The notes: a model not told the origin generated them from the letters alone. 57,514 nucleotides of DNA from Myxococcus llanfairpwllgwyngyllgogerychwyrndrobwllllantysiliogogogochensis (GCF_006636215.1 NZ_VIFM01000043.1:1-57514); one strand, 5' to 3'; shown: positions 19,410-29,256, counted from the first letter of the stretch. Program-made: numbers and translations.

Positions 19410-20718
19410 CGGTGGCGTCGACCTTGGGCCGGTACTCTTCCGCCAGTCGCTCCACCTCCGCGGCCAGCCGCTCTCCGTCGGAGAGCAGCAGGGCCTTGAG
19501 GCGCGCGCGGTCGCCCAGCGTGAAGAACACGTCGATGTCCCGCAGGAGCACGTCCCAGCGCTCCGCGAAGTAGAGCGTGAACAGCGCCAGGGGCGGCACG
19601 ATGAGGAAGGTCGGGAGCGCCCAGAAGGTGCCCCCCCACAGTCCCGCGGCGACAGTGAGCGCGGCCCACCACACGAGCGCCACGACGAAGGCCGTGAGGA
19701 ACTTCACCGTCGCCTGCACGTCGAGTTCGGCCTTGCGGCTGGCCACCCTGGGCACCTGGTAGGGCAACCAGAAGAGCACGAGTCCCAGCGCGAAGAGCGG
19801 CAGGCCGAACACCAGCGCCAGCAGGTTCTTCACGACGAAGGGGACGACGTTGCCTGTGCGGTAGACGAGCGCGAGGTCCTTGGGCCCTTCCGCGTGCACC
19901 AGCGCGAGACGACGCTGGAAGGACGCGAGATGGGTGCGCACGTCCTCGAACCGCTCGGGCTCCTGGGCGCGGAACAGTTGCACCCCACGCGCCCACAGGC
20001 GCAGCCGCTCCGCGTCCAGCGTTCCCCCCTGCTTGAAGGAGAAGAGCTGCTCGGCGAGCTGCACGAGCGGCAGGTCCGCCCACTCTTCCAGGTTGAGCGT
20101 CACGGCGCGGAGCCCCTCCGCGATGCGCTCGGTCAGGGCGCGCACGGAATCAGGTTCCGAGGCGGCATCCGCGGGGAGGAAGGTGGCCACTTCGATGGCG
20201 GGGCCCACGTCGATGAGCACCTCACTGCGGAAGACATGCTTCTCCGCGTAGGTGAGGCCCACGGGAACAATGCGCACCGGGGCACCTTCCTTCGCGGCAC
20301 TCAGCGCGATGCGCGAGGCCCCCGTCTTCAGCTCCGCCAGGCCGGGCTCGGAGTGGCTCTTCCCCTCGGGAAAGATGGTGATGGCGCGGCCTTGCACGAG
20401 CGCGCCCTTGGCGGCGTCGAGCGTGCCCTCGTTGCCCCCCATCTTCGTCGGGTCATCCTGCTTGCGGTACACGGGCAGCGCATCGAGTCCCTTGAGCAGC
20501 CAGCCGAGGACGGGCATGCGGAACAGCGGCGCCTTCGCCAGGAACGTCACCTTGCGGCGCGTGAGGATGAAGACCAGGGCCGGGTCGATGAGGCCATTGG
20601 GGTGGTTGCCCACGAACAACACCGGGCCCTCCGGCTCGGCGCCGGGTGCATTCACCTTCACCCGGTAGAAGAGTCGCAGACACACCGCCACCACGGCCCG
20701 GACGCACGCGTAGAACAC
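19399..20718 (-). CDS. PlsC-type 1-acyl-glycerol-phosphate/GPAT-like acyltransferase
   Basis: 439 residues from a GTG at 20718. The acyltransferase active-site block is GNHPNGLIDPAL: histidine and aspartate separated by five residues, as in the fungal-GPAT-like subgroup and not the HX4D form of E. coli PlsC. The downstream substrate block is IFPEGKSHSEPGLAELKTGA. A hydrophobic pair (about 265-315 and 325-355) anchors the C-terminal half. It probably acylates lysophosphatidate or glycerol-3-phosphate at the inner membrane. It lies 35 bp after the small lipoprotein gene on the same strand and may be the last gene of the sgmX-tamB-tamA unit. Confidence 0.88.
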   Translation of the reverse strand: MFYACVRAVVAVCLRLFYRVKVNAPGAEPEGPVLFVGNHPNGLIDPALVFILTRRKVTFLAKAPLFRMPVLGWLLKGLDALPVYRKQDDPTKMGGNEGTLDAAKGALVQGRAITIFPEGKSHSEPGLAELKTGASRIALSAAKEGAPVRIVPVGLTYAEKHVFRSEVLIDVGPAIEVATFLPADAASEPDSVRALTERIAEGLRAVTLNLEEWADLPLVQLAEQLFSFKQGGTLDAERLRLWARGVQLFRAQEPERFEDVRTHLASFQRRLALVHAEGPKDLALVYRTGNVVPFVVKNLLALVFGLPLFALGLVLFWLPYQVPRVASRKAELDVQATVKFLTAFVVALVWWAALTVAAGLWGGTFWALPTFLIVPPLALFTLYFAERWDVLLRDIDVFFTLGDRARLKALLLSDGERLAAEVERLAEEYRPKVDATVKR

Positions 20719-20753
20719 GTCCCGGACTGTACCTCACGGGAGGGCGCGACAGC

Positions 20754-21269
20754 TCACGGGTACTGGTCCACGACGAGGATGACGCCCGTGTTGTCCTGCA
20801 CGACGGAGAAGCCCTTCATCGGGCTCGGGTAGGCAATCAGCCCCTCGCCGTCACGGTCCCACCGCGCATCCAACAGGATGCCGCAGAACGGCACCGACAT
20901 CGCGCCGCTCTCCGGCAGGAACACCCGGTCATAGCGACCGAACACCCGGTGCTTCGTCACGTACAACCGTCCACCGATGCGCGCGCCGGGCAGCTTCTTC
21001 TCCCCGTCGTCCCGAGGCAGCGCAATCACGAAGCTGTAGTTGTACCGGGCGGGACCTGGGTGGTCCTGGATGGCATCGACGATGACGGGGACCTTGTCCC
21101 CTGGCTTCAACCCCAGCCGCTCCATCTGGACGAGCGCGCCCTTCGGACACGTCCCCTCCGGAGGCATCCACTTGGGACGCTCCGGCTTCATCGCCGCGTC
21201 CTCCGTGTGGCCGCACCCCACGCCCCACCCCACCACCACCAGCGCCGTCAGCCATGCGGACCCGCGCAT
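20754..21269 (-). CDS. small lipoprotein of unknown function
   Basis: 171 residues with signal peptide and lipobox-like GWGVGC (Cys at about 19). The ribosome site GAGGAGG overlaps the tamA stop, 9 bp upstream, so it is cotranscribed and coupled with tamA. The mature part has a beta-rich look (KPGDKVPVIVDAIQDHPG, RYNYSFVIALPRDD, RIGGRLYVTKHRVFGRYDRV) and a Cys pair (GTCPKG, VPFCGILLD). I recognise no family. Its position suggests it may assist the TamA/TamB machinery. Confidence 0.75.
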   Translation of the reverse strand: MRGSAWLTALVVVGWGVGCGHTEDAAMKPERPKWMPPEGTCPKGALVQMERLGLKPGDKVPVIVDAIQDHPGPARYNYSFVIALPRDDGEKKLPGARIGGRLYVTKHRVFGRYDRVFLPESGAMSVPFCGILLDARWDRDGEGLIAYPSPMKGFSVVQDNTGVILVVDQYP

Positions 21270-21278
21270 CCCGCCTCC

Positions 21279-24200
21279 TCAGAACGTACCGATGCTGAAG
21301 TGGAACTGCGTCCGCGCCTCGTTCACTTCCTCATCCGGGTCCAGGTTGAAGCCCACGTCGAACGCCAGCGGGCCCACCGGCGTCACGTACCGCAGGCCCA
21401 CGCCCGCCGCGTAGCGCAGTCGCTCAAAATCCAACCGCGTCCGGTCCAACCACAGGTTGCCCGCCTCGAGGAACAGCCCCAGGTCCAGCGACGTGAGCGC
21501 CGGCACCCGCAGCTCCGCCTTGCCCAGCGTGAAGAGCTCACCGCCCTGGCTCCCCGGCACCTGCCCCGCGAGCACCGCCTTCAGCTCTCCCGAGCACCCC
21601 GACGGGCTGATGAGTGAGCGGCAATCCCGCAGCCGCTGATGCAGCGCCTCGCGCACGTCCTCCGGCAACACCCCGTCCTCGCGGAAGCCGCGCAGGCTCG
21701 ACGAGCCGCCCAGGTAGAACAACTTCGAGCCGATGGTCTGCGCGCCCGGCTCCAGCGGGACGATGGTCCCCGCGCGCGCAGACAGCGCCAGACTCGCCCT
21801 GCGCCCCAGGGGGATGTAGCCACTCAGGTTGCTCGCCAGCTTCACGCTGTTGATGGGGAACGCCGCCACGGCATTGCCCGCCACGTCCGTGGGCTTCACG
21901 CTGATGCCTCGCGTGAGCTCCGCGCTGCTGATGAGCACCAGGCCGCGCCGGGGATTCGCCGGGTCGTCCCGGAAGTCGAGGGTGATGGACGGCCGCAGCG
22001 AATGCAGCGCGAAGTCGCCGTAGGGGTAGCGCAGCCGCTCCTGGTCGGCGCGGTTGAGCAACTCCAGCACGCCGGCGCGCGAGCGCAGCCGGTTGTTCTC
22101 CACTTCGTACGACAGCGAGGCGTTGAACCAGGACGTCACCGCCCAGTCGAGCGCCGCGGCCGCCGCGAATCGCGCGGACACATACGAGGGCCGGTGCACG
22201 CGCTCGGCAATCAAATCCAGTCGCGCGCCCACTTCGAACGGTAGCAGGAAGTACAGGCGCGGCTGCGACAGCGCCAGGTTGCCACGGCCTCCCAGGCCCG
22301 CCAGCCCCTGAAGCTCCACGTCACAGCCCGCGGAGGCCGCGCCTCCCGACTGCTGACAGGCGATGCGCCGGTCCGCGGACAGCGCCTCCGCGCTCCAGCC
22401 CGCGTAGTTCACCTTCCCGCGCGCCAGCAGGCTCAACCCCAGCCCATCGAGATTGCGATACGTCGTGTCCAGGGTGATGCGAGGACCGTCGACGAGGAAG
22501 TAGCCGCCGGAGACCTGCCCATCCAGGCGCGGCCGCTCGTGCACCGTCACCACGATGTCCTTGGACGGCTCGCGGCGAGTCGGGTCCGCGAGCGAGACAT
22601 CCACCTGTCGGAACAACCCCAACCGGGCCAGTCGACGCTGGCCCTCCGTCAGCGCCTCCAGCGCGAGCGGCTGCCCTTCCTCCAGGTTGAGGTTGGCCAT
22701 GATGAGGTCCGGGTCCGTGCGCGTCAGCCCCTGCACCAGCACCTTGCCCACCTTCACCTGGGGCCCCGCGTCCGCGCGGAACACCACCGTCGCCGCCCGT
22801 CCGTCCTCTCCAACGGACGACTCCGTGGTGACGCGGGCGAAGAGATATCCCTGCTGCCCCAGCCCTCGCTCCAGGGACAGGCGCGCCGCCTCCACCGCCT
22901 CGAAGCTCAGGGGCAGGCCCTTGTGCACCCCCACCCCCGCCCCCGTCGAGAGCCGCGCCGTACCTTCCGGCAGCCCCTCGTAGCGGACCTCCGTCACGCG
23001 CGCCTGCGGCCCTTCCTCCACGTCGAAGTCCGCCACCGCCGTCCGCGTGCGCGCATCCACCGTCAGCCCACGGAACACCACGGACGAGGACAGGAAGCCC
23101 CGCTCGCGGTACGCCTCGTTCATCGCCTCCGTCGCCTCCAGCCACGCCTCTTCCACGTAGACCGTGGACGGGTCCGGCACGGGCTCCCTCGCCGCGGCGC
23201 GACGGCCATGGCGACCCTCCGCGTCCAGCGGGTCGTCCTGGAGTCGCAGGTCCAGCTCCGGCTGGAGCTCGCCCGCGCGAATGCGCTCCGCGAGGAACTC
23301 CCTCAGCGTCCCCGAGCCGAGCGAGGCGTTGCCATGGAAGCGGACCTCGTTGACGCGCAGGGGCTGGCCCTCATCCACGTCGAAGGCCAGCACGGCCACC
23401 TCACCGTCCGGCCGGACCACCTCGCGCGAGCGCACCTTCGCGTCGTGGAAGCCACGGTGCCGGTAGAAGGACTCCACCCGCCGCGCCAGCCGTCCCGCCA
23501 CCACCTCGTCGAGCGGCTCCGCGGCGTCATGCGCCAGCACACCCTCCAGAATCTCCGCGGAGAAGCGGTGGTTGCCATGGAAGCGCAGCGAATACCGAGG
23601 CCCCGCCGACAGGGGCACCGCCACCGAGGCGGAGCTGCCCTCCACGAGCACCGAGGGCGTGCCCACCTGGGCTCTCCAGTGGCCCGACTCACGCAGCAGC
23701 GCACGCAACTGGTCCAGCCCCGACTCCAGCCGTGCCCGGTCGAACACGTCGCCCGGCGGCATCGCCAGCACTTCCAGCAGGCGCGGCAGCGGCAGCCCCG
23801 GGCTGCCCGAGAAGCTCACCTGTCGCACGCGCGTCGGCTGGCCCTCGGAGACGAGGAGCAACACCGCCACGCCGTCCGTCACCGGCTCCTGCCGCGCCGT
23901 CACCTTCACGGAGTCGTAGCCCTTGCGCTGGTACGCCTGGAGCACGGAGGACACCGCCCCCTCCAGCTCCTCGCCATCCAGGGGGCCGCCCTCCAGGAGG
24001 CCGCTGGCATCCAGCAGCTCCCCGTCCGACAGCACCGCGTTGCCTTCGAAGCGCAGCCGCGCAAGCCTCGACACGGGCGTGAGCTGGAACACCAGGCGCA
24101 CCCCACCGGGCACGTCCACCACGCTCGCCACCACGTCCGCGAAGCGCCCCGTGGCCCACAGTCGCTCCACCGAGCGGCGCACGGCCGCGGGCGTCAGCAA

Positions 24201-24365
24201 CTGGCCCTTGCGCACCGCCACCAGTCCGCTGAGCCCCTGTCCGTCCACACCGCCCGGCAGATGCAGCTCCACGGCCACCACTTCCGGCCCGGGAACGTCG
24301 ACCTCGCGAAGCTGGGCTCGCGCCAGGCCCGCGCACAGGACGCAGAGCCCCAGTGCCAGCGCCAT
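21279..24365 (-). CDS. tamA: Omp85-family outer-membrane assembly protein (TamA-like, POTRA-rich)
   Basis: 1028 residues from the ATG at 24365, which begins a signal peptide (LGLCVLCAGLARAQ). The N-terminal ~575 residues look like a chain of POTRA domains: repeated patterns such as RLARLRFEGNAVLSDGEL, YSLRFHGNHRFSAEILEG, RVNEVRFHGNASLGSGTL and VGKVLVQGLTRTDPDLIM. The barrel starts near 600 and carries the Omp85 hallmark LGGSSSLRGFREDGV; the chain ends in Phe (FSIGTF), as barrel proteins do. TamA of E. coli has three POTRAs, so this is much longer. It is placed as TamA because tamB lies directly upstream (11 bp apart); a BamA paralog remains possible. Confidence 0.88.
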   Translation of the reverse strand: MALALGLCVLCAGLARAQLREVDVPGPEVVAVELHLPGGVDGQGLSGLVAVRKGQLLTPAAVRRSVERLWATGRFADVVASVVDVPGGVRLVFQLTPVSRLARLRFEGNAVLSDGELLDASGLLEGGPLDGEELEGAVSSVLQAYQRKGYDSVKVTARQEPVTDGVAVLLLVSEGQPTRVRQVSFSGSPGLPLPRLLEVLAMPPGDVFDRARLESGLDQLRALLRESGHWRAQVGTPSVLVEGSSASVAVPLSAGPRYSLRFHGNHRFSAEILEGVLAHDAAEPLDEVVAGRLARRVESFYRHRGFHDAKVRSREVVRPDGEVAVLAFDVDEGQPLRVNEVRFHGNASLGSGTLREFLAERIRAGELQPELDLRLQDDPLDAEGRHGRRAAAREPVPDPSTVYVEEAWLEATEAMNEAYRERGFLSSSVVFRGLTVDARTRTAVADFDVEEGPQARVTEVRYEGLPEGTARLSTGAGVGVHKGLPLSFEAVEAARLSLERGLGQQGYLFARVTTESSVGEDGRAATVVFRADAGPQVKVGKVLVQGLTRTDPDLIMANLNLEEGQPLALEALTEGQRRLARLGLFRQVDVSLADPTRREPSKDIVVTVHERPRLDGQVSGGYFLVDGPRITLDTTYRNLDGLGLSLLARGKVNYAGWSAEALSADRRIACQQSGGAASAGCDVELQGLAGLGGRGNLALSQPRLYFLLPFEVGARLDLIAERVHRPSYVSARFAAAAALDWAVTSWFNASLSYEVENNRLRSRAGVLELLNRADQERLRYPYGDFALHSLRPSITLDFRDDPANPRRGLVLISSAELTRGISVKPTDVAGNAVAAFPINSVKLASNLSGYIPLGRRASLALSARAGTIVPLEPGAQTIGSKLFYLGGSSSLRGFREDGVLPEDVREALHQRLRDCRSLISPSGCSGELKAVLAGQVPGSQGGELFTLGKAELRVPALTSLDLGLFLEAGNLWLDRTRLDFERLRYAAGVGLRYVTPVGPLAFDVGFNLDPDEEVNEARTQFHFSIGTF

Positions 24366-24376
24366 GGCGGCGCGGG

Positions 24377-27300
24377 CTACTCGACCTCCCAGCTCAGCTT
24401 CAGCTCGAGCCCGAGGTTGCCAAACGAGGCTTCGCTGTTCTCGTTGTCCCACTGGGCCTGCGCGGAAAGTCTGTCGTCGAAGCGGTACTCGGCACGCGCC
24501 CGCGTTCCTCGCCCACTCACCGGTTGAGTCATACCGATTTTAAGCTGCTCGCTGAGGAACTTCGACTCCAGTTGCGCGGTGGGCTCCGCTTGACGTGTGG
24601 CGTCGTTGTAGGTCGTGGAAATCTGGAGGGACAAATCCCGCAGCACCGGATTGCTGGGGAGGAACCGCTGGACCTGCCGGTCCAGGCCCGACACGTTGAA
24701 GAGGGCCTCGGCCGCCAGCCCGGCCCCGGCGGACGCCGCCGTGTCCCGGTCCGACGAGGTGAAACCCAGCGTCAGCAGGGAGACGATGTCGCCTTCCACC
24801 AGCGCCGGCTCCGAGGACAGGAGCACCTGGGGGTCCGAGGGCTTGCCGAAGGCGTGCAGTTTCACCACGTACTCGCGCACCAGCGTCTGGGCCTGGACCT
24901 CGAAGACGGGCTCCAGGCTGGTGGGGTCCTGGAACTCCAGCTGCCCCTGGCTGATGGTGAAGGGGTTGTTGCGGAAGAACGCCTGGCTGCCCTCCGCCAG
25001 CTCCACCCGGCCCAGGAGGCCCGGCCGCAGGTCCGTGCCCGTCAGCCGCACGTCCCCCAGCATCCGCGCCTTGGCCAGGTTGTTGTCCACGAGCACGTCG
25101 CCGAAGTGGACGTTCACGTCCCAGATGACCCAGGGCTTCTGCTGCTCACCCGCGATGACGTTCGCCGCCGACGCCACGTTGGCGCGCTTCTGCATGGACT
25201 TGAGCAGCGACTCCACGTCCAGCGCCTTCTGGTAGCGCATCTTGACGATGTCCATGCCGCCCGTGACGGTGAAGCCTCGGGGCGGCCCCACCACCTGGAG
25301 CAGCCCGGAGAACGTCGCCGGCAGGTCTTCCGTGAGGCGGTAGGGAACCTCGTCCAACTGCACCGTGAGGCCCAGCCGCTGGGGCATGAAGCGCGCGAGC
25401 CGCACGTCGCCGCGCGCGGAGATGCGCCCCTCGTTGAGCTGCCCCTGCAGGTGCTCCAGCAGCAGCCGCTGACCCGTCATCTCCACGCGCCCGGACATGC
25501 CTCGGATGTTGACGGGCAGGTCCCGCATGGCGAGGCGCAGGTCCAGCAGCTCCGCGCTGCCCACCACGGACGGCGCCTCCAGCGTGCCCGTGGCCTCCGC
25601 GTCCACGGTGACGCGGCCCGTGGAGCGCTCCACCATCGCTGGCAGCAGCGACTCCAGGAGGCGCAGGTCTCCGCCGCCGCGCAGGGTGAAGCCGATTCCC
25701 CCGCGCGTGGTCATCCAGCCGCCCAGGTTCAGGTCGACGTACGGCCCGAGGAAGCGGAAGGGCTGCGCCTCAAACCGCCCCTTCTCGTACGCGAGGCTGA
25801 TGGGCGCCGTGTTCTCGCCCCGCACGTCGTCGCGGGACAGCACGAGCTTGTCCACCGTCGCCCGCACGTGCGCCGCCTCGGGCTCCATCAGCGGCCCCTT
25901 CGCCGTGAGCGCGCCGGACACCGCGCCGGACACGCCCGCCCACAGCGGCTCCGAGGGAAGCAGCGGACGGATTTCCGGCAGCGACAGCGTCAGCGACGCG
26001 TCATAGGGCCACGAGTCCTGGACCTTGAGCTTCACGCGGCCGTTGGCGTCCTGGAAGGGGCGGCCCCAGACCTCCAGGTCCTTGCCCACCAGTCGCCCGG
26101 TGAGGTCCATCGCGCCCAGGCCGCGCTCGGCGAACGTCACACGCGGGGCGCGCAGCGTGACGTCGACCACGGGCACGTCGGAGGTTCCGGACACGACGCC
26201 GTCCATCACCATCGTCCCCTGGATGCCCATGCGTCGCGCGAGCTCCGGCTCCACCGTCTCCGCCAGCGACAGGCCATCTCCACCGAAGCGGTAATCCAGC
26301 CCTCCCGCGAACAGCAGCGTGCCCTCCGCCCACGTGCGCCCCAGCGGACCGCGCAGCTCCGTGCGCTCGAGCACCATCGCCTTGCCGTCCACGAAGCGCA
26401 GTCGCGCCGAGCCATCCCCCAGCCTGCGTCCGTAGTACGTGGTGTCCTTCACGTCGAAGGCCACCAGTCCCTCCAGCCGCTCGATGGGACTGTCGATTTC
26501 CACGCGGCCCGAAGCCGTGCCACCCAGCGTGCCCTGCATCACCGCCAGCGACGGCGTCAGGCCCGCCACCACGTCCACCAGGTCCTCGGTGCGTCCCTGC
26601 GGGACATTCACCTCGAGCCGCAGGTTGAGCAACCGTCCGAAGCCCACGCCGGCCTTGCCGTAGTACTGCGTGCGCCCTTTCTGTCCGGTGAACGAAGGGA
26701 AGGCCAACACCCCGTCGGAGTAGTTCAGCTTCCCCTGCAGCACGCCCAGCGAGAAGCTCCAGAAGACGAAGTCGCGGAACGACAGCCCGGACTCCACCTT
26801 CACCTGCGACACCGGCCCCGTCACTGAATACGTGGCGTTGCCCCGTCCCGCCCACTTCAGGCCCGCGATGTGGCCAAAGTCCGCCAGGTCCAGCTCACCC
26901 TGTCCGTGGATGTCGAGCCCCAGCCCGCCGCCGATGAGCAGCCCCACGTCGCCCTGGACGCGTGAGCGCCCCACCTCCGCGGAGACGTGATTGAACGACA
27001 CCCGGTCCGCCTGGAGCTTCACCTGCGCCTGCGCGCGCCCCTTGTCGAACTCCAGGATGGTGATTCCATCGGTCGATGGCGCGTCATAGGCCCGCGTGGC
27101 CAGCTTGAAACGGCTGGTGCGCAAATCCAGCGGTCCCGACAGCGAGAAGCGCGGCAGCAGGTTGCCCGTGAGCTGCGCGTCGAGCGAAGCCGCGAAGTCC
27201 ACCCACGCGCCCTTCACCCCCGCCTTGTCGAGGATGCGCGCCAATGAGGCATCCTCCGTCTTGAGGCTCACCTCCAGGGGGAACAGCGGCGTCAGCCCCA

Positions 27301-28306
27301 GCTTGCCCGTGGCGCGCACCCGGCCCGACCCCACGGGCACCACCACCTCCTCCACCCGAAGCTCATCGCCCGAGTACGACAGGCGCGCGGAGATGTTGGC
27401 CGGCCCAAACCTGTCGTACCCCAGCCCGTTGCCCGACAGCTCCAGCGACACCGCGGGCGACTCCGGCTTGCCGGCGATGGACACGCGACTCCACAGGTGC
27501 CCCGTCGCGGGCTTTGGCAGGAGCTTCGCCTGCGACAGCGTGCGCAGCGGGAGGAAGACCTGCGCGTCCAGCGCCAGGTGGGGCTGGCACAGCGAGTCCA
27601 CGCGTCCCGACACCGTGGTGATGATGTCATCCAGGGACACCTCGGCGCGCTCCAGCTCCAGCAGCGCCTCGTCGGGGTCCAAGGCGCCAGCGAAGGCCAG
27701 CCGCTGCAGCGCCAGCTCCGCGCCATCCGCGCCCAACCGCACGAGGCCGCGACGCGCCTCCGCATCCAGTTCGATGACGCCCCAGCGCTCCGTCCAGCGC
27801 ACGTCCAGGTCCGCCACCTCCACGCGCCGGCCCTCGGGCAGCGCCAGTCGCAGCTCCGCTCCGCTGATGTCCAGGTGGGACACCCGCACCCGCTCGAGTG
27901 GATCCAGGAAGCAGCCCTCCGACTTCTTCGCCGGGTCCGCCGAGGGCTGGGACAAATCCAGCGTCACGCGCGGCCGCTGGGCCCGAACCAGCGCGAGCGT
28001 CAGCCGTCCGGAGAAGGGGCGCAGGAACCCGAACTGCACTTCAGCGGTGTCCGCCGCCACCAGCGGCGTGTCCTCGCCCGGGAGGAAGAGCGAGAAGCCG
28101 TGCACCACCACGCGCGAGCCGAGCGGATCCAACTCACACCGGCCGATGCCCACGTCCAGCCCGAGCACGTCCGGCAGGTGCCGCCGCGCGACGGTGCAGG
28201 CCACCTCCCACGTCTCGGGCATGCGCAACGCGAGCACACTCCCCGATAGAACGAGGAGCACGAGCAGCAGCGCTCGAAGCGCACCGTTGCGGCTCTGTGT
28301 CGCCAA
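24377..28306 (-). CDS. tamB: TamB-like translocation and assembly protein
   Basis: 1309 residues, beginning with TTG at 28306: no ATG or GTG fits between the upstream in-frame stop and the signal anchor. The N-terminal membrane anchor (about 9-28, LRALLLVLLVLSGSVLAL) is followed by a very long beta-rich region of AsmA/TamB type. The conserved C-terminal DUF490 block includes ELAEGSQAFFRNNPFTI, LEFQDPTSLEPVFEVQA and LGLELKLSWEVE. TamB-like proteins form a hydrophobic groove spanning the periplasm, now linked to phospholipid transport to the outer membrane. It starts 5 bp after the AAA ATPase stop and precedes tamA. Confidence 0.9.
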   Translation of the reverse strand: MATQSRNGALRALLLVLLVLSGSVLALRMPETWEVACTVARRHLPDVLGLDVGIGRCELDPLGSRVVVHGFSLFLPGEDTPLVAADTAEVQFGFLRPFSGRLTLALVRAQRPRVTLDLSQPSADPAKKSEGCFLDPLERVRVSHLDISGAELRLALPEGRRVEVADLDVRWTERWGVIELDAEARRGLVRLGADGAELALQRLAFAGALDPDEALLELERAEVSLDDIITTVSGRVDSLCQPHLALDAQVFLPLRTLSQAKLLPKPATGHLWSRVSIAGKPESPAVSLELSGNGLGYDRFGPANISARLSYSGDELRVEEVVVPVGSGRVRATGKLGLTPLFPLEVSLKTEDASLARILDKAGVKGAWVDFAASLDAQLTGNLLPRFSLSGPLDLRTSRFKLATRAYDAPSTDGITILEFDKGRAQAQVKLQADRVSFNHVSAEVGRSRVQGDVGLLIGGGLGLDIHGQGELDLADFGHIAGLKWAGRGNATYSVTGPVSQVKVESGLSFRDFVFWSFSLGVLQGKLNYSDGVLAFPSFTGQKGRTQYYGKAGVGFGRLLNLRLEVNVPQGRTEDLVDVVAGLTPSLAVMQGTLGGTASGRVEIDSPIERLEGLVAFDVKDTTYYGRRLGDGSARLRFVDGKAMVLERTELRGPLGRTWAEGTLLFAGGLDYRFGGDGLSLAETVEPELARRMGIQGTMVMDGVVSGTSDVPVVDVTLRAPRVTFAERGLGAMDLTGRLVGKDLEVWGRPFQDANGRVKLKVQDSWPYDASLTLSLPEIRPLLPSEPLWAGVSGAVSGALTAKGPLMEPEAAHVRATVDKLVLSRDDVRGENTAPISLAYEKGRFEAQPFRFLGPYVDLNLGGWMTTRGGIGFTLRGGGDLRLLESLLPAMVERSTGRVTVDAEATGTLEAPSVVGSAELLDLRLAMRDLPVNIRGMSGRVEMTGQRLLLEHLQGQLNEGRISARGDVRLARFMPQRLGLTVQLDEVPYRLTEDLPATFSGLLQVVGPPRGFTVTGGMDIVKMRYQKALDVESLLKSMQKRANVASAANVIAGEQQKPWVIWDVNVHFGDVLVDNNLAKARMLGDVRLTGTDLRPGLLGRVELAEGSQAFFRNNPFTISQGQLEFQDPTSLEPVFEVQAQTLVREYVVKLHAFGKPSDPQVLLSSEPALVEGDIVSLLTLGFTSSDRDTAASAGAGLAAEALFNVSGLDRQVQRFLPSNPVLRDLSLQISTTYNDATRQAEPTAQLESKFLSEQLKIGMTQPVSGRGTRARAEYRFDDRLSAQAQWDNENSEASFGNLGLELKLSWEVE

Positions 28307-28311
28307 AGCCC

Positions 28312-29256
28312 CTAGAGCTTACCCAGCCCTTCGAGGTAACGGTCTATCTCCGCCAGATCGAGCTTGTTGTTCGACGCTCGGGGCAGATGGGTCGCCGGGG
28401 CGCTCGCCCGCTCGCCTGCTCCGGGAGCGGCCGCATTGATGCCCTGGAGTCCCAGGTTCTTTCCAATGCGATGCACCAGCTCGGCGGAGACCGTCTCGGC
28501 GCGGGCGAGGAAGGCCTCGAAGAGCGCGTTGTCGCACAGCGTGTTGATGACACGCGGCGAGCCCGACGAGTGCTCATGCACCGCCAGCAGGGCCTCCGGA
28601 GAGAACGGCATGCGCGGGCAGCCGGCGAGCCGGAGGCGGTGCTTGATGTAGGCCTCGGTGGACTCGGCGGTGAAGGGCTCGAGCTTGTAGCGCATGGCCA
28701 CGCGCTGGGCGAGCGGCGGGTCCAGCTTCAGGTTCTTCTCAATCTCGGGCAGGCCGAAGAACACGAAGGAGATGAGCTTGCGCTCCGGCACTTCCAGGTT
28801 CAGCAGGCCGCGGAACTCCTCCATCAACTCCCGCGTCTCCAGCATCTGCGCCTCGTCGATGAGGACGACGGCCTTCTTGCCGGACTCGTAGATTTGCAGG
28901 AGCCGCTGGTAGAGCTGCGACAGGAGCGCCAGCTTCTCCTGCGCGGGGTTCTCCACGCCCAGTTGCAGGGCGATGCGCCGCAAGAGCCAGTTGGCGGTGA
29001 TGCCCGAGTGGATGATGACCAGCAGCGCGGCCTCGTACTCGGACTCGGGCAGCGAATCGAGCATGCGGCGGGCCAGCGTCGTCTTCCCCGCGCCGATGTC
29101 GCCGACGAGGATGGACAGGCCCTTCATGTAGCTCACCGCATGCATCAGTCGGGTGAGCGCCTGGGAGTGCTGCGCCGAGTTGTAATAGAAGCGGCTCACC
29201 GGAGCGTTGGAGAAGGGCTCCTGGGTGAGGTCGAAGAAATCGAGGTAGGTCGTCAT
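28312..29256 (-). CDS. ExeA/GspA-like AAA ATPase
   Basis: 314 residues from the ATG at 29256. The opening YLDFFDLTQEPFSNAP resembles ExeA-type ATPases and related MSHA/TniB-like proteins. Walker A is GDIGAGKTTLARR, Walker B is AVVLIDEAQML, and an arginine-rich sensor segment follows (HSSGSPRVINTLCDNAL). No peptidoglycan-binding domain or membrane helix is present, so it is a shorter cytoplasmic version. The last ~50 residues are a linker plus a C-terminal helix (LDLAEIDRYLEGLGKL). Starting 24 bp after sgmX, it is likely cotranscribed with it and may act in polar or pilus assembly. Confidence 0.87.
   Translation of the reverse strand: MTTYLDFFDLTQEPFSNAPVSRFYYNSAQHSQALTRLMHAVSYMKGLSILVGDIGAGKTTLARRMLDSLPESEYEAALLVIIHSGITANWLLRRIALQLGVENPAQEKLALLSQLYQRLLQIYESGKKAVVLIDEAQMLETRELMEEFRGLLNLEVPERKLISFVFFGLPEIEKNLKLDPPLAQRVAMRYKLEPFTAESTEAYIKHRLRLAGCPRMPFSPEALLAVHEHSSGSPRVINTLCDNALFEAFLARAETVSAELVHRIGKNLGLQGINAAAPGAGERASAPATHLPRASNNKLDLAEIDRYLEGLGKL

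Noticed and set aside
19318..20832. 504-codon plus-strand frame opposite the acyltransferase gene
   Set aside because: Starts inside the MFS gene and mirrors the acyltransferase frame; the opposite strand has active-site motifs, this one does not.
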